Assembly (NCBI GenBank): GCA_015061905.1
Contig: SUVQ01000002.1
Location: forward strand, 1 to 64,000
Direction: 5' to 3'
Length of the DNA stretch: 64,000 nucleotides
Source: Verrucomicrobiota bacterium
GTDB taxonomy: Bacteria; Verrucomicrobiota; Verrucomicrobiia; Opitutales; UBA953
In this document: piece by piece, positions 1-6,692 of the stretch
Position numbering within the stretch: the first letter of the stretch is position 1
Layout of the letters: the number at the start of each line of letters is the position of its first letter
Position numbers and translations under genes: made by a program
Notes under the pieces: generated by a model
The model's database searches: none
What the model was told of the DNA's origin: nothing
What the model saw: only the letters and a program-made list of their open reading frames with translations

Positions 1-1327
1 CGCGAATGTCGGCTGCCAAATCGCCGAGGCGTTCCGCGTCGTTCGTGCAGTGCAAAAGCAACGGAATTTGCTCGGCTTCCTGCGTCGTGAGTTTAACCTG
101 CATGAGCTTTGCGAGGTAATCCGTAATGTCTTTTTGACGCTCGTCAATATCCGCCTCGCGCTTTTCGAGTTGCTTGAGAACCGCCTGATTTTTCTCGTCG
201 TTTTTATTGTAAAGACAGAGCGTGCAATCGACGATTTGCCAGGATTTTTTCAGCATTTTGCGAAGCGCTCCCGCTGTTTGCGCCAGCGCGATGGACGGCG
301 TGTAAAGCAGGTGTTGCTCCAAGCGTTGGAATTTGGTCTGCCCTTTGTCGAGCGGAATGACGCGCTCGCAGATTTTCGCCAGAAGCGGAATAAATCCGAC
401 CAAGACGACGGTCGCCGTAACGTTGAAAAGCGTATGCGCGTTTGCGATTTGGCGCGGCAAATCGTTCCCGTCGGAGAACCACGTTACCGCTTTGAAGAAA
501 ATCGGTTCGCCGTCAATCGTGAACCAGAACGTTACCGCGATAATGACCACGCCGAGCACGTTGAAAAGCGTGTGTGCGAGAGCCGCCTGCTTCGCCACGC
601 GGTTTGCCGTGAGCGACGCGAGCTGCGCCGTAACCGTCGTCCCGATGTTCGAGCCGAGAATCAACGCCACCGCCGTGTAAATATCGACGAGACCGCCGAC
701 ACCGAGCGCGATAACGATCCCGGAAACAGCCGAACTGCTTTGCACGATGAACGTCGCGACCACACCGACGCCGATTGCGCCGAGGAGCGCGAGCGGCGGA
801 ATCACGCCGTCAACGGGAGCGCAGTTAAAGGTTTGGAAAAGCTGCATGAACGCGGGATCGCTCGCCAAGGTTTTGAGCTGGCTGCTCATCGTCGTCATGC
901 CAAGGAAGATAAAGCCGAGCCCGATGACCGTTTCACTCCAATTGCGAATCGAGCGCGCGGGAACGAAGCTCAGCAACAAGCCGAGAATGATCGACGGCAT
1001 GATGATCCATTTGATGTCGAAGGCGACAATTTGCGCAGTAATCGTTGTCCCGATGTTCGCGCCGAAAATAATCGCAATCGCCTGAACGAGCGTCAAAAGC
1101 CCGGCGTTGACGAAGCCGATGACCATGACGGTGCTCGCGCTCGAAGATTGAACCACTGCCGTTACGGTTGCGCCGGAAAGGATTCCGACAAAGCGGTTTG
1201 CGGAGAAGAGGCGCAAGACCGTTCGCATTTTGTCTCCGGCAACATTGTGAAGCCCGTCGCTCATCAATTTCATCCCGAAGATGAAAATCGCTAAGCCACC
1301 GAAAACGTTTAGAAGCAGCATCGTCAT
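1..1327 (-). CDS. Na+/phosphate symporter of the NptA/PhoU-domain family (3' end cut by window)
   Basis: Reading the minus strand from the ATG at 1327 gives a polytopic membrane protein starting MTMLLLNVFGGLAIFIFGMK. It carries two copies of the Na/Pi-cotransporter signature QSSSA, each followed by a GxNIGTT segment, which is the inverted-repeat core that binds Na+ and phosphate (PF02690). After the membrane part the chain becomes charged and helical (KNDEKNQAVLKQLEKREADI), as in the PhoU-like cytoplasmic tail. The stop lies beyond position 1, so the protein is incomplete. It is divergent from efp. Family assignment is firm; whether phosphate is the only substrate cannot be seen. Confidence 0.9.
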   Translation of the reverse strand, partial: MTMLLLNVFGGLAIFIFGMKLMSDGLHNVAGDKMRTVLRLFSANRFVGILSGATVTAVVQSSSASTVMVIGFVNAGLLTLVQAIAIIFGANIGTTITAQIVAFDIKWIIMPSIILGLLLSFVPARSIRNWSETVIGLGFIFLGMTTMSSQLKTLASDPAFMQLFQTFNCAPVDGVIPPLALLGAIGVGVVATFIVQSSSAVSGIVIALGVGGLVDIYTAVALILGSNIGTTVTAQLASLTANRVAKQAALAHTLFNVLGVVIIAVTFWFTIDGEPIFFKAVTWFSDGNDLPRQIANAHTLFNVTATVVLVGFIPLLAKICERVIPLDKGQTKFQRLEQHLLYTPSIALAQTAGALRKMLKKSWQIVDCTLCLYNKNDEKNQAVLKQLEKREADIDERQKDITDYLAKLMQVKLTTQEAEQIPLLLHCTNDAERLGDLAADIR

Positions 1328-1620
1328 GGTGTTAATTGGGTTGGGTTAAATCCTTGAAATAAACTTCAAATGAGAGGCTTCGAGTTTCCCGAGTTTCCTT
1401 CAAAAAGTCAATCTGAAGGAGTAGAGAAGTGGAAAAGTGGAAAAGTGGAAGAGTTCGGTTGTTTCGCTTGCGAAACAGGAAAGGAAGCTTTTTTTTTCAT
1501 AAAAGTAAATCTTTTCGGAGGCTAAACCCTTCCCTTCAATCGGCGCGCGTAAATTTCAATTTACAAACTTGACGCAAATTTCCGTTTCTGCGATTTTTGA
1601 ATCTTTAATTTTTTAATACT
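1328..1620. promoter_or_regulatory. Divergent intergenic region between the symporter and efp
   Basis: No gene is seen here. A short 8-bp tandem repeat (AGTGGAAA, about three copies) lies at 1428-1452. A possible -35 for efp is TTGACG at 1569-1574, with only a weak -10 about 17 bp downstream (1592-1597), so the promoter is tentative. No clear Shine-Dalgarno sequence precedes efp. Confidence 0.35.
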
Positions 1621-2184
1621 ATGGCAAATACCACCGTCAACAACATCAAGCGCAAAAATATCATCCGCTACAACAACGACCTTTGCCTCGTGCTCGAGTG
1701 CCAAGTTCGCACTCCTCCGAACAATGCTTCCTACTGCCAAATGGAACTTCGTTCGCTTTCTTCCGGACGTGTTATTCCGGTTCGCACGAACATCGGAGCT
1801 TCTTTCGACGTTCTCGAAAACAGCATTCGCCCGCTCGAACTGCTCTATCAGGCGGACGGCAACTACGTGTTCTCCGACGCGGAAACGTTTGAAGAATTTC
1901 CGATTCCGGCTTCCACGCTGAAGGACTCCGAAGGGTTCCTCATCGAAGGTCAATCTTACGATATTCTTTTCGTTGAAGAAAAACCGGTTTCCGTCAATCT
2001 TCCCGCTTCCGTGAACGTGAAAGTCGTTGAAGCTCCGCCCGCAATCAAGGGTGATACTTCCGGCAACGCACAAAAGGCAGTTAAAATCGAATCCGGGCTC
2101 ACGGTGATGGTTCCGCTCTTCATCAAGGAAGGCGAAGTTATCCGCGTCAGCACGGAAGACAAAAGCTACCTCGGTCGCGCTTAG
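1621..2184 (+). CDS. efp: Elongation factor P, with Asn at the modified tip position
   Basis: A 187-residue protein of normal EF-P length. It aligns along its length with bacterial EF-P, including the C-terminal KGDTSGNAQKA and VPLFIKEGEVIRV segments of OB domains II and III. EF-P binds between the P and E sites and rescues ribosomes stalled at polyproline. The domain I loop that carries the modifiable Lys34 (PGKG in E. coli) or Arg32 in other bacteria reads TPPNNAS here, placing Asn at residue 34. The protein should therefore not be a substrate for EpmA/EpmB/EpmC or EarP. It is monocistronic, with a terminator 24 bp after the stop. Confidence 0.95.
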   Translation: MANTTVNNIKRKNIIRYNNDLCLVLECQVRTPPNNASYCQMELRSLSSGRVIPVRTNIGASFDVLENSIRPLELLYQADGNYVFSDAETFEEFPIPASTLKDSEGFLIEGQSYDILFVEEKPVSVNLPASVNVKVVEAPPAIKGDTSGNAQKAVKIESGLTVMVPLFIKEGEVIRVSTEDKSYLGRA

Positions 2185-2207
2185 TCGTTAGCGTTCCCGC
2201 CACAAAA

Positions 2208-2244
2208 AACTCCGCGTTCCCGTTTCGGAATGCGGAGTTTTTTT
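2208..2244 (+). terminator. Intrinsic terminator of efp
   Basis: Arms 2208-2220 and 2227-2239 pair over 13 bp with one mismatch and are followed by a T run. The left arm contains one copy of the dispersed octamer CGTTCCCG (2214-2221). A second copy lies just before it (2191-2198). Confidence 0.85.
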
Positions 2245-2287
2245 GTGCGAGGATAAATCGCGAAGTGAAATCGTAATTGCGCAAGAG

Positions 2288-2412
2288 GTTTGAGAAATTG
2301 GAATCAAAAGTTTGAGAAATAGAAAAGTAACGAAAATTTGCAAAAGTTTGAGAAGTAGAGTTTGAGAAATAAAACCGAGAGTTTGAGAAATAAAACCGAG
2401 AGTTTGAGAAAT
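2288..2412 (+). repeat. Left prophage end: six direct copies of GTTTGAGAAAT
   Basis: Copies start at 2288, 2310, 2346 (one mismatch), 2360, 2381 and 2402. Several spacings are 21-22 bp, about two helical turns. The cluster is the inverse of that at the other prophage end and resembles arrays of MuA or TnsB binding sites. Function is inferred from position and symmetry. Confidence 0.75.
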
Positions 2413-2420
2413 AAAAAAGC

Positions 2421-2460
2421 GAGTCTCACGAAAGATAAACCTTCGCGAGACTCTTTTTTT
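2421..2460 (-). terminator. Terminator closing the leftward prophage operon
   Basis: GAGTCTC (2421-2427) pairs with GAGACTC (2447-2453). The stem is flanked by A runs on the left and T runs on the right, so it can work in both directions. It lies just after the last leftward phage gene. Confidence 0.75.
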
Positions 2461-2478
2461 TTAGGAGGAGAAGAAAAA

Positions 2479-2931
2479 TTAATCCTCGTCGTCCTCGTCG
2501 ACTTTTTGCAGGCCGAAAACCTCGAGCATCTTTGAAACGTCGAAGCCTTTTTTGCATCGCCAAGCTCGTTTGACCTCTTTGGCTGCTTTGTGCGCCGTTT
2601 TGAAGTCATGGAAGTAATTTCCCGCCTTTTTGTGCGGATCATCTGCGCCGACATCGCCAATCTTCGCGGCAACACAGCCATCAGAATCAACATAATAAAA
2701 CGCAACCCGAGAATCGTCCGGATGAACTCGAAACTCCTTGGAATCATCGTCAAAGTCCGGATTTTCCCCGGCACTCACCCAGGAACCAGTCCGAGAATCT
2801 CGCATTTGAACGCGAAGCCCAGTGCCAAAAGCAACGATTTCGTCGTAATTATCACCGAGGGACTCGCAAACATCCATTAATGCAGTCTTGTCAAAATACC
2901 CGATCAGCTTCTGTGCGTGCTTCTTTTTCAT
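2479..2931 (-). CDS. Hypothetical phage protein, 150 aa
   Basis: Last gene of the leftward phage strand. The protein begins MKKKHAQKLIGYFDKTALMD, has a mixed alpha/beta middle part and ends in a very acidic tail (KVDEDDED). I do not recognise the family and see no signal peptide or membrane segment. It is separated from the upstream gene by about 70 bp that contain one copy of the dispersed octamer (2964-2971). A minor structural or accessory role is only a guess from position. Confidence 0.7.
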   Translation of the reverse strand: MKKKHAQKLIGYFDKTALMDVCESLGDNYDEIVAFGTGLRVQMRDSRTGSWVSAGENPDFDDDSKEFRVHPDDSRVAFYYVDSDGCVAAKIGDVGADDPHKKAGNYFHDFKTAHKAAKEVKRAWRCKKGFDVSKMLEVFGLQKVDEDDED

Positions 2932-3002
2932 CGTTTGTCCTTTCTTTTTAGGTTAAACCCTCGCGGGAACGGGTTTTAATCCCCGCTCCCGCGAGGCAGA
3001 CG

Positions 3003-3821
3003 TTAGGCTGTTGCCGTGCCGGTCGCTCCGGTCACGGTCGTTGCCGGAAGCCGGGCGAGAATCGCCGCGAGCGTCGCGTTGATCGTGTTAAACGCCCCGG
3101 TGATGGCATTGCTTTGCTGCGCATTGTTGTTGAGCAGGACGCTCGTCTGCGCCGTGGTCAGCAGGTCGCCGATACGCTCCTTCTGAGCCGCAATAATCTC
3201 GTCCTTGTGAGCGAGAAGGTTTGCCGTCTGGAACTCCTGCGCCTGCGCGCGGGTCGCATTACCTTCGTCCTTGACCGCCTGAATAACGGCCGCAAAGTTG
3301 CGTTCCTGCTGGAATCCGAGCTGAGCGAACCCGGTTTGCATCGTGTTCGTCTGCTGCAGAATCGATTTGTCGACGCTGCAGAAACCATCGGCAATCGCCT
3401 GTTTTGTCGAGCAGCAGCATTCGGCGATCTTGTTTTGAATCCCGAGGTTTGCCATATCGACAGAGTGCCCGAGGGTGCACATCTTGTCGCTAAGACTTGC
3501 AGCCGCGGTTTGAACTGCGCTAAGGATCTGATTTTGCGTGAGGGCGCCACATTTGAGCTGACCTTCGATTTCGGAAACTTTTGCTCGAATCGCATCAACC
3601 TGTTGCGAATTGAGCCCCAGCACTTCCGCCGTCGCGTAGCCCATGTTTTGCATGCCGCAACAACCGCCGAAGCGCCCACCGAAGGCTCCGTTGCCGGCAA
3701 AAAGCGAAAGCGCGATCAATCCGAAGATCCACTCTCCCATACTCATGTTGCCGTTGCAGTTTCCGTTACCACCTACCGGGAAGGGGAATCCCCACCCGAA
3801 CCCGTTACCATTTCCATTCAT
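3003..3821 (-). CDS. Gly/Asn-rich, membrane-anchored coiled-coil phage protein
   Basis: The chosen start (3821) has AAGGA upstream and gives 272 residues. The N-terminus is rich in Gly, Asn and Phe, followed by one hydrophobic segment (MSMGEWIFGLIALSLFAG) and Cys-rich patches (GGCCGM, ECCCST). The rest is predicted helical and Gln/Ala-rich with several DEIIAAQKERIGDLL-type heptads. Similar Gly-rich N-terminal membrane proteins occur in gut phages without known function. It could be a holin-like or injection protein, but nothing in the sequence decides this. A longer reading from 4013 is unlikely because the extra part is low-complexity. Confidence 0.65.
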   Translation of the reverse strand: MNGNGNGFGWGFPFPVGGNGNCNGNMSMGEWIFGLIALSLFAGNGAFGGRFGGCCGMQNMGYATAEVLGLNSQQVDAIRAKVSEIEGQLKCGALTQNQILSAVQTAAASLSDKMCTLGHSVDMANLGIQNKIAECCCSTKQAIADGFCSVDKSILQQTNTMQTGFAQLGFQQERNFAAVIQAVKDEGNATRAQAQEFQTANLLAHKDEIIAAQKERIGDLLTTAQTSVLLNNNAQQSNAITGAFNTINATLAAILARLPATTVTGATGTATA

Positions 3822-3982
3822 GGTCTCGTCTATCCTTTCTTTTTCGTTATACATTTTTTTTGTTTCCCAATGCCTCCGGCGGCAGGCTCCTTTTCCCGCC
3901 AATCCCGGCGACGCACGAATACACGCTCCTCGCGAGAGGATAGTCAAGCATCTACTCGCTTTTTTTGAAAAAAAACAAAAAA

Positions 3983-4004
3983 AACTCCCGCGAAGCAGGA
4001 GTTT
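3983..4004 (-). terminator. Terminator after the phage methyltransferase gene
   Basis: AACTCC (3983-3988) pairs with GGAGTT (3998-4003). On the minus strand the stem is followed by a long T run, so it ends leftward transcription from the methyltransferase. The right arm happens to run into TTTGAGAAA, resembling the prophage end repeats. Confidence 0.65.
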
Positions 4005-4016
4005 GAGAAACAAAAA

Positions 4017-4793
4017 CTAAATGGCGAGTGCTGACTGCTCGACAACGGGGAAATCAAGCAAATTCCCACCCTCGGGAGCAACCCCACGAAGACGACTGCG
4101 GGCAATCTCGGCATATTCAGCGGAAAGCTCCACGCCCACGCAATCATGCCCGGAAAGAGTAGCTGCCACCGCCGTTGTCCCAGAGCCTGCAAACGGATCG
4201 AGAATCCTCGATCCCGGTTTCAGGACGCGCATTAAATGACGCATCAGCCCGACCGGTTTTCCGGTCATGTGTAGTTTTTCTGCGGAGCGCAGATGCTCCC
4301 GATAAACACCCGCAGGGCAATCTCGCACTTCCCGGCTTTGTTCCGGACCGAGATCGCCATTGGTCGCGACAACAACATATTCTTGTTGATTTCGAAACGC
4401 CCCGAGAGACGGACGACAGCCCTCGGTTTTATCCCAGACAACTATCCCTCGCCATGTCCAACCGGCCACCTGAACAGCGTCGGAAACCAAAGGGAGTTGC
4501 CGCCAATCCGTGAAAACCATCAGCCAGCCGCCCGGCCGCGTCGCACGAAGTGCGCGACGCATCCATTCCGCGCTCCAAAGCATGTGCGTCCTTTGATCGC
4601 GACCGTCGTTTTGAAACTCGGGATAAACACGCTTAGAATTTCCCATGATGTATTTTTTAGACGGCACCACACGACGCGACGGTGCCCTCAACCCTCCGGA
4701 CGCATATGGCGGATCCGTAATTACAGCATCATACACGCCCGGACTACATTGCGCCAAAAAATCAAAGCAATCTCCGCAAACAATTTCGCTCAT
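4017..4793 (-). CDS. Phage-encoded beta-class DNA methyltransferase (N6-adenine or N4-cytosine)
   Basis: A 258-residue SAM-dependent DNA methylase (PF01555). Catalytic motif IV TDPPY is at residues 26-30 and the SAM-binding motif I DPFAGSGTT at 199-207; this order (IV before I) defines the beta class. DPPY favours adenine methylation. There is no linked restriction enzyme, so it is best read as an orphan methyltransferase that protects phage DNA or modifies its regulation. It lies next to the solitary CRISPR repeat, which starts 61 bp upstream on the opposite strand, so the two may form an anti-defence pair. The recognition site cannot be told from sequence. Confidence 0.92.
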   Translation of the reverse strand: MSEIVCGDCFDFLAQCSPGVYDAVITDPPYASGGLRAPSRRVVPSKKYIMGNSKRVYPEFQNDGRDQRTHMLWSAEWMRRALRATRPGGWLMVFTDWRQLPLVSDAVQVAGWTWRGIVVWDKTEGCRPSLGAFRNQQEYVVVATNGDLGPEQSREVRDCPAGVYREHLRSAEKLHMTGKPVGLMRHLMRVLKPGSRILDPFAGSGTTAVAATLSGHDCVGVELSAEYAEIARSRLRGVAPEGGNLLDFPVVEQSALAI

Positions 4794-4816
4794 CTTTTGC
4801 CTTTTTTGAAATCCAC

Positions 4817-4846
4817 TTGCTATTTTTTTTTCGATTTCGATTTTAT
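4817..4846 (+). promoter_or_regulatory. Candidate promoter of the solitary CRISPR-repeat RNA
   Basis: TTGCTA (4817-4822) and TTTTAT (4841-4846), 18 bp apart, each match the sigma-70 consensus at 4 of 6 positions. A start about 7-8 nt downstream would fall at the first base of the repeat. Matches are modest, in an AT-rich stretch. Confidence 0.4.
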
Positions 4847-4853
4847 TCCTCCC

Positions 4854-4882
4854 GTCGCCCCGAAAGGGGCGCGGATTGAAAC
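4854..4882 (+). CRISPR. Solitary type I-C-like CRISPR repeat unit inside the prophage
   Basis: The 29-nt unit starts GTCGC and ends GCGGATTGAAAC, the two hallmarks of type I-C repeats (commonly GTCGC...GTGGATTGAAAC/T, about 32 nt). Between them, CGCCCC (4856-4861) and GGGGCG (4866-4871) form a perfect 6-bp stem closed by a GAAA tetraloop. Only one copy is present, and no cas gene or spacer array is in the window. The single T-to-C change before GGATTGAAAC and the short loop are the main differences from textbook repeats. Confidence 0.75.
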
Positions 4883-4908
4883 TATTGAATTATTTTTACA
4901 TTCAATAC

Positions 4909-4938
4909 TCCCACCGCTAAACACGGCGGGATTTTTTT
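4909..4938 (+). terminator. Intrinsic terminator of the repeat RNA
   Basis: TCCCACCG (4909-4916) pairs with CGGCGGGA (4924-4931) with one mismatch and is followed directly by seven T. The T run is only on the plus strand, which fixes the transcript direction. Confidence 0.75.
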
Positions 4939-5167
4939 ACGCGTCCGCAGGATTCGTCGCCGCGAAGTCCTCCCTCGGGAACATTTCTTCCTCGGGGACG
5001 TCCTCGACCCCGTAGAACGCAAGCGCATCGGCTCGCGTCGCAAAGAACGTATAGCCGTAGTTCACGCCCTGCGGGGTGTAAGCAATGCGGCACTCGCTCA
5101 ACATATATCGAACGCCGTTCTTATCGCGCACGTTCCCGTTTTCATCCTTCTCGATTTTGTAAACCAT
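4937..5167 (-). CDS. Small tail-fibre-linked protein (MLSECR module), copy 1
   Basis: 76 residues from the ATG at 5167, preceded by AAAGGAA. Residues 21-64 (YMLSECRIAYTP through EEEMFP) are clearly paralogous to the C-terminal part of the protein at 6263-6640. Each copy follows directly after a tail-fibre gene, so the module is probably a fibre assembly chaperone or cap. I know no named family for it. The stop codon overlaps the T run of the plus-strand repeat RNA terminator. Confidence 0.75.
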   Translation of the reverse strand: MVYKIEKDENGNVRDKNGVRYMLSECRIAYTPQGVNYGYTFFATRADALAFYGVEDVPEEEMFPREDFAATNPADA

Positions 5168-5182
5168 CTTCAAAGTTCCTTT

Positions 5183-6259
5183 CTAAAGCTCCACCGTCCA
5201 CCCCTTGGCAACCGCCGCCGCAACGGACGGAGATTCCTGCGTGAGTTCTGCCGCACCGGGCGTTCCCGTGAATGAGATGACGTGCAAAGCACCGTCTGTC
5301 CACGTCGGAAGTGAATCGAGCGTCGCGGATATGTTTTCGGCGGACATTGCCGTGTTCGCAAATGCAGATTGTGCCATTGAACATTTCGGCAAACTTAACG
5401 GTTGATTGAACGAAGTTGCGTTTTGGAGCATATGCGAGCAATTCGTCGCTTTCGGCAAATCTAACACAGAATTAAACGCCGTTGCATATGCGAGCATACG
5501 CGAACAATTCGTCGCGTTAGGTAAGCTTAGCGGTTGATTGAACGCCTTTGCGTAATTCAACAAATACTGACAGCTCGTCGCTTTCGGCAAAATCAGCGGT
5601 TGATTAAATCCAGACACCGTGCTTAACATTGCTAATACATCCGTTGTGTTTGGCAAAAAAACAGGAACATTTGTGGAAGGATAGAATGCACCTTTCCCAA
5701 AACCACCCGTTGACGAAACCACATTAAAATCAATGACAGGACGTGTCGGAGCTATCGAGAAATACGGACTTGTAGATTCAGTTGCACTATTCGTTATCCA
5801 ATACTTTCTTACCGTCGGGTCAGCTTCCCACAATTCCAACGCAACGAAATATTCCGCCCAAAAATCTGACGTTAACGGAGATTTTTTCCCCAAAGATAAA
5901 ACCCACGCCTCGTAATCGACGTAGAGATTCTTCCAGTCCTCAATCAGTCGATTCGGCAAGAGCGCCGTGCTGTCCGCGCCATACTCTTTGATTGCGCGGT
6001 TTACCGTGTCGACGTTTTTCTGCACGCCCGTCATCGCGGCGCGCCCGAGCATATACGTTTTCCAGTCGCCGTCCACGGCGGTCTTCAACCAGTCAATCTC
6101 CGTATCGTGCTTAGCGTCCGCCTGTTCCCGCGCCTGTGCCTCTTCGGTCAGCGCCGTAGCGTCCGCCTTGGTAGCGAGCGCGGTGTCGGTCTCCTGCTTC
6201 GTGTAAACGCCTTGCAAGGCGACGAAGATTTTCTTCAGCAATTCAAGTATCAACTGCAT
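5183..6259 (-). CDS. Tail fibre with BspA-type leucine-rich repeats
   Basis: 358 residues. The N-terminus is a coiled coil with the fibre signature YTKQETDTALATKAD. A middle region follows, and then about five BspA/DUF285-type repeats (FNQPLSLPNATNCSRML and variants) at roughly residues 220-310, which usually mediate surface binding. The C-terminal tail (FTGTPGAAELTQESPSVAAA) is typical of this repeat class in gut phages. It starts just after the stop of the chimeric small gene, with GGAGGAC upstream. The repeats make it the likely receptor-binding protein. Confidence 0.85.
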   Translation of the reverse strand: MQLILELLKKIFVALQGVYTKQETDTALATKADATALTEEAQAREQADAKHDTEIDWLKTAVDGDWKTYMLGRAAMTGVQKNVDTVNRAIKEYGADSTALLPNRLIEDWKNLYVDYEAWVLSLGKKSPLTSDFWAEYFVALELWEADPTVRKYWITNSATESTSPYFSIAPTRPVIDFNVVSSTGGFGKGAFYPSTNVPVFLPNTTDVLAMLSTVSGFNQPLILPKATSCQYLLNYAKAFNQPLSLPNATNCSRMLAYATAFNSVLDLPKATNCSHMLQNATSFNQPLSLPKCSMAQSAFANTAMSAENISATLDSLPTWTDGALHVISFTGTPGAAELTQESPSVAAAVAKGWTVEL

Positions 6260-6262
6260 CTC

Positions 6263-6640
6263 TTAGTCCTCCATGTTAGGAAACAATTCGCTTTCGGGAA
6301 TTTCCTCCACGCCGAACGCGGCTAATGCCGCAGAACGCGACGGGTATTCCGTGTAGCCGTAATTGATTCCTTTCGGCGTGTAAGCAACGCGGCACTCGCT
6401 TAGCATGAAGCGTTCACCCTTGGCGTTCCGCACGTAGCGGAAAAACATCACGAGGTTCTCATTGATGTCGTTGACGACTTCGCATTTCGTGCGCGGCTTT
6501 CCGAGCAGAACGGATAAGCCTCCGGCAAACGGCTCCACGTAAGTTTTGTGCGGCGGCATCAGCGCGAGCAGATACTCCCGCATTTTGGTTTTCCCTCCCG
6601 GATACGGGAAACACGGTAAAGTTATAGTGTTGTTTTTCAT
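6263..6640 (-). CDS. Chimeric small gene: truncated Dam methylase N-terminus fused to the MLSECR module
   Basis: 125 residues from the ATG at 6640. Residues 1-72 match the N-terminus of D12-class adenine methylases: PYPGGKT at 12-18, VEPFAGG at 35-41 and VNDINENLVMFFRYVR at 56-71. The catalytic DPPY half is absent. From about residue 73 the chain switches in frame to the same module as the gene at 4937-5167 (FMLSECRVAYTP through ESELFP). The methylase part cannot be active. It looks like recombination of a fibre-linked module into a dam gene, or the reverse. It sits between two fibre genes. Confidence 0.8.
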   Translation of the reverse strand: MKNNTITLPCFPYPGGKTKMREYLLALMPPHKTYVEPFAGGLSVLLGKPRTKCEVVNDINENLVMFFRYVRNAKGERFMLSECRVAYTPKGINYGYTEYPSRSAALAAFGVEEIPESELFPNMED

Positions 6641-6692
6641 AACGCCCACTGGTGTTGCTCGATTTGTGTATCAAGTCAATCCGGAAGAGATC

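Larger units (their letters stand above)
4854..4938 (+). ncRNA. Candidate RNA anti-CRISPR (Racr-like) transcript
   Basis: The transcript would consist of the CRISPR-like repeat (4854-4882), an AT-rich spacer-like stretch with its own 7-bp inverted repeat (4884-4890 with 4900-4906), and an intrinsic terminator (4909-4938). All neighbouring genes are on the other strand, so this is an independent unit. Phage-borne solitary repeats expressed this way are known to sequester Cas proteins into dead-end complexes (Racr RNAs). Here the activity is inferred from architecture alone. Confidence 0.6.

Noticed and set aside
50-1294. 414-codon plus-strand frame at the left edge
   Set aside because: Reading the minus strand gives an unmistakable Na/Pi symporter with QSSSA repeats; the plus frame is highly charged noise.
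4001-4010. TTTGAGAAA at 4002 as another transposase end site
   Set aside because: It is a lone copy formed by the right arm of the methyltransferase terminator, far from the end clusters.
4854-4938. A real CRISPR array
   Set aside because: Only one repeat; no second copy within a spacer length on either side and no cas genes in the window.
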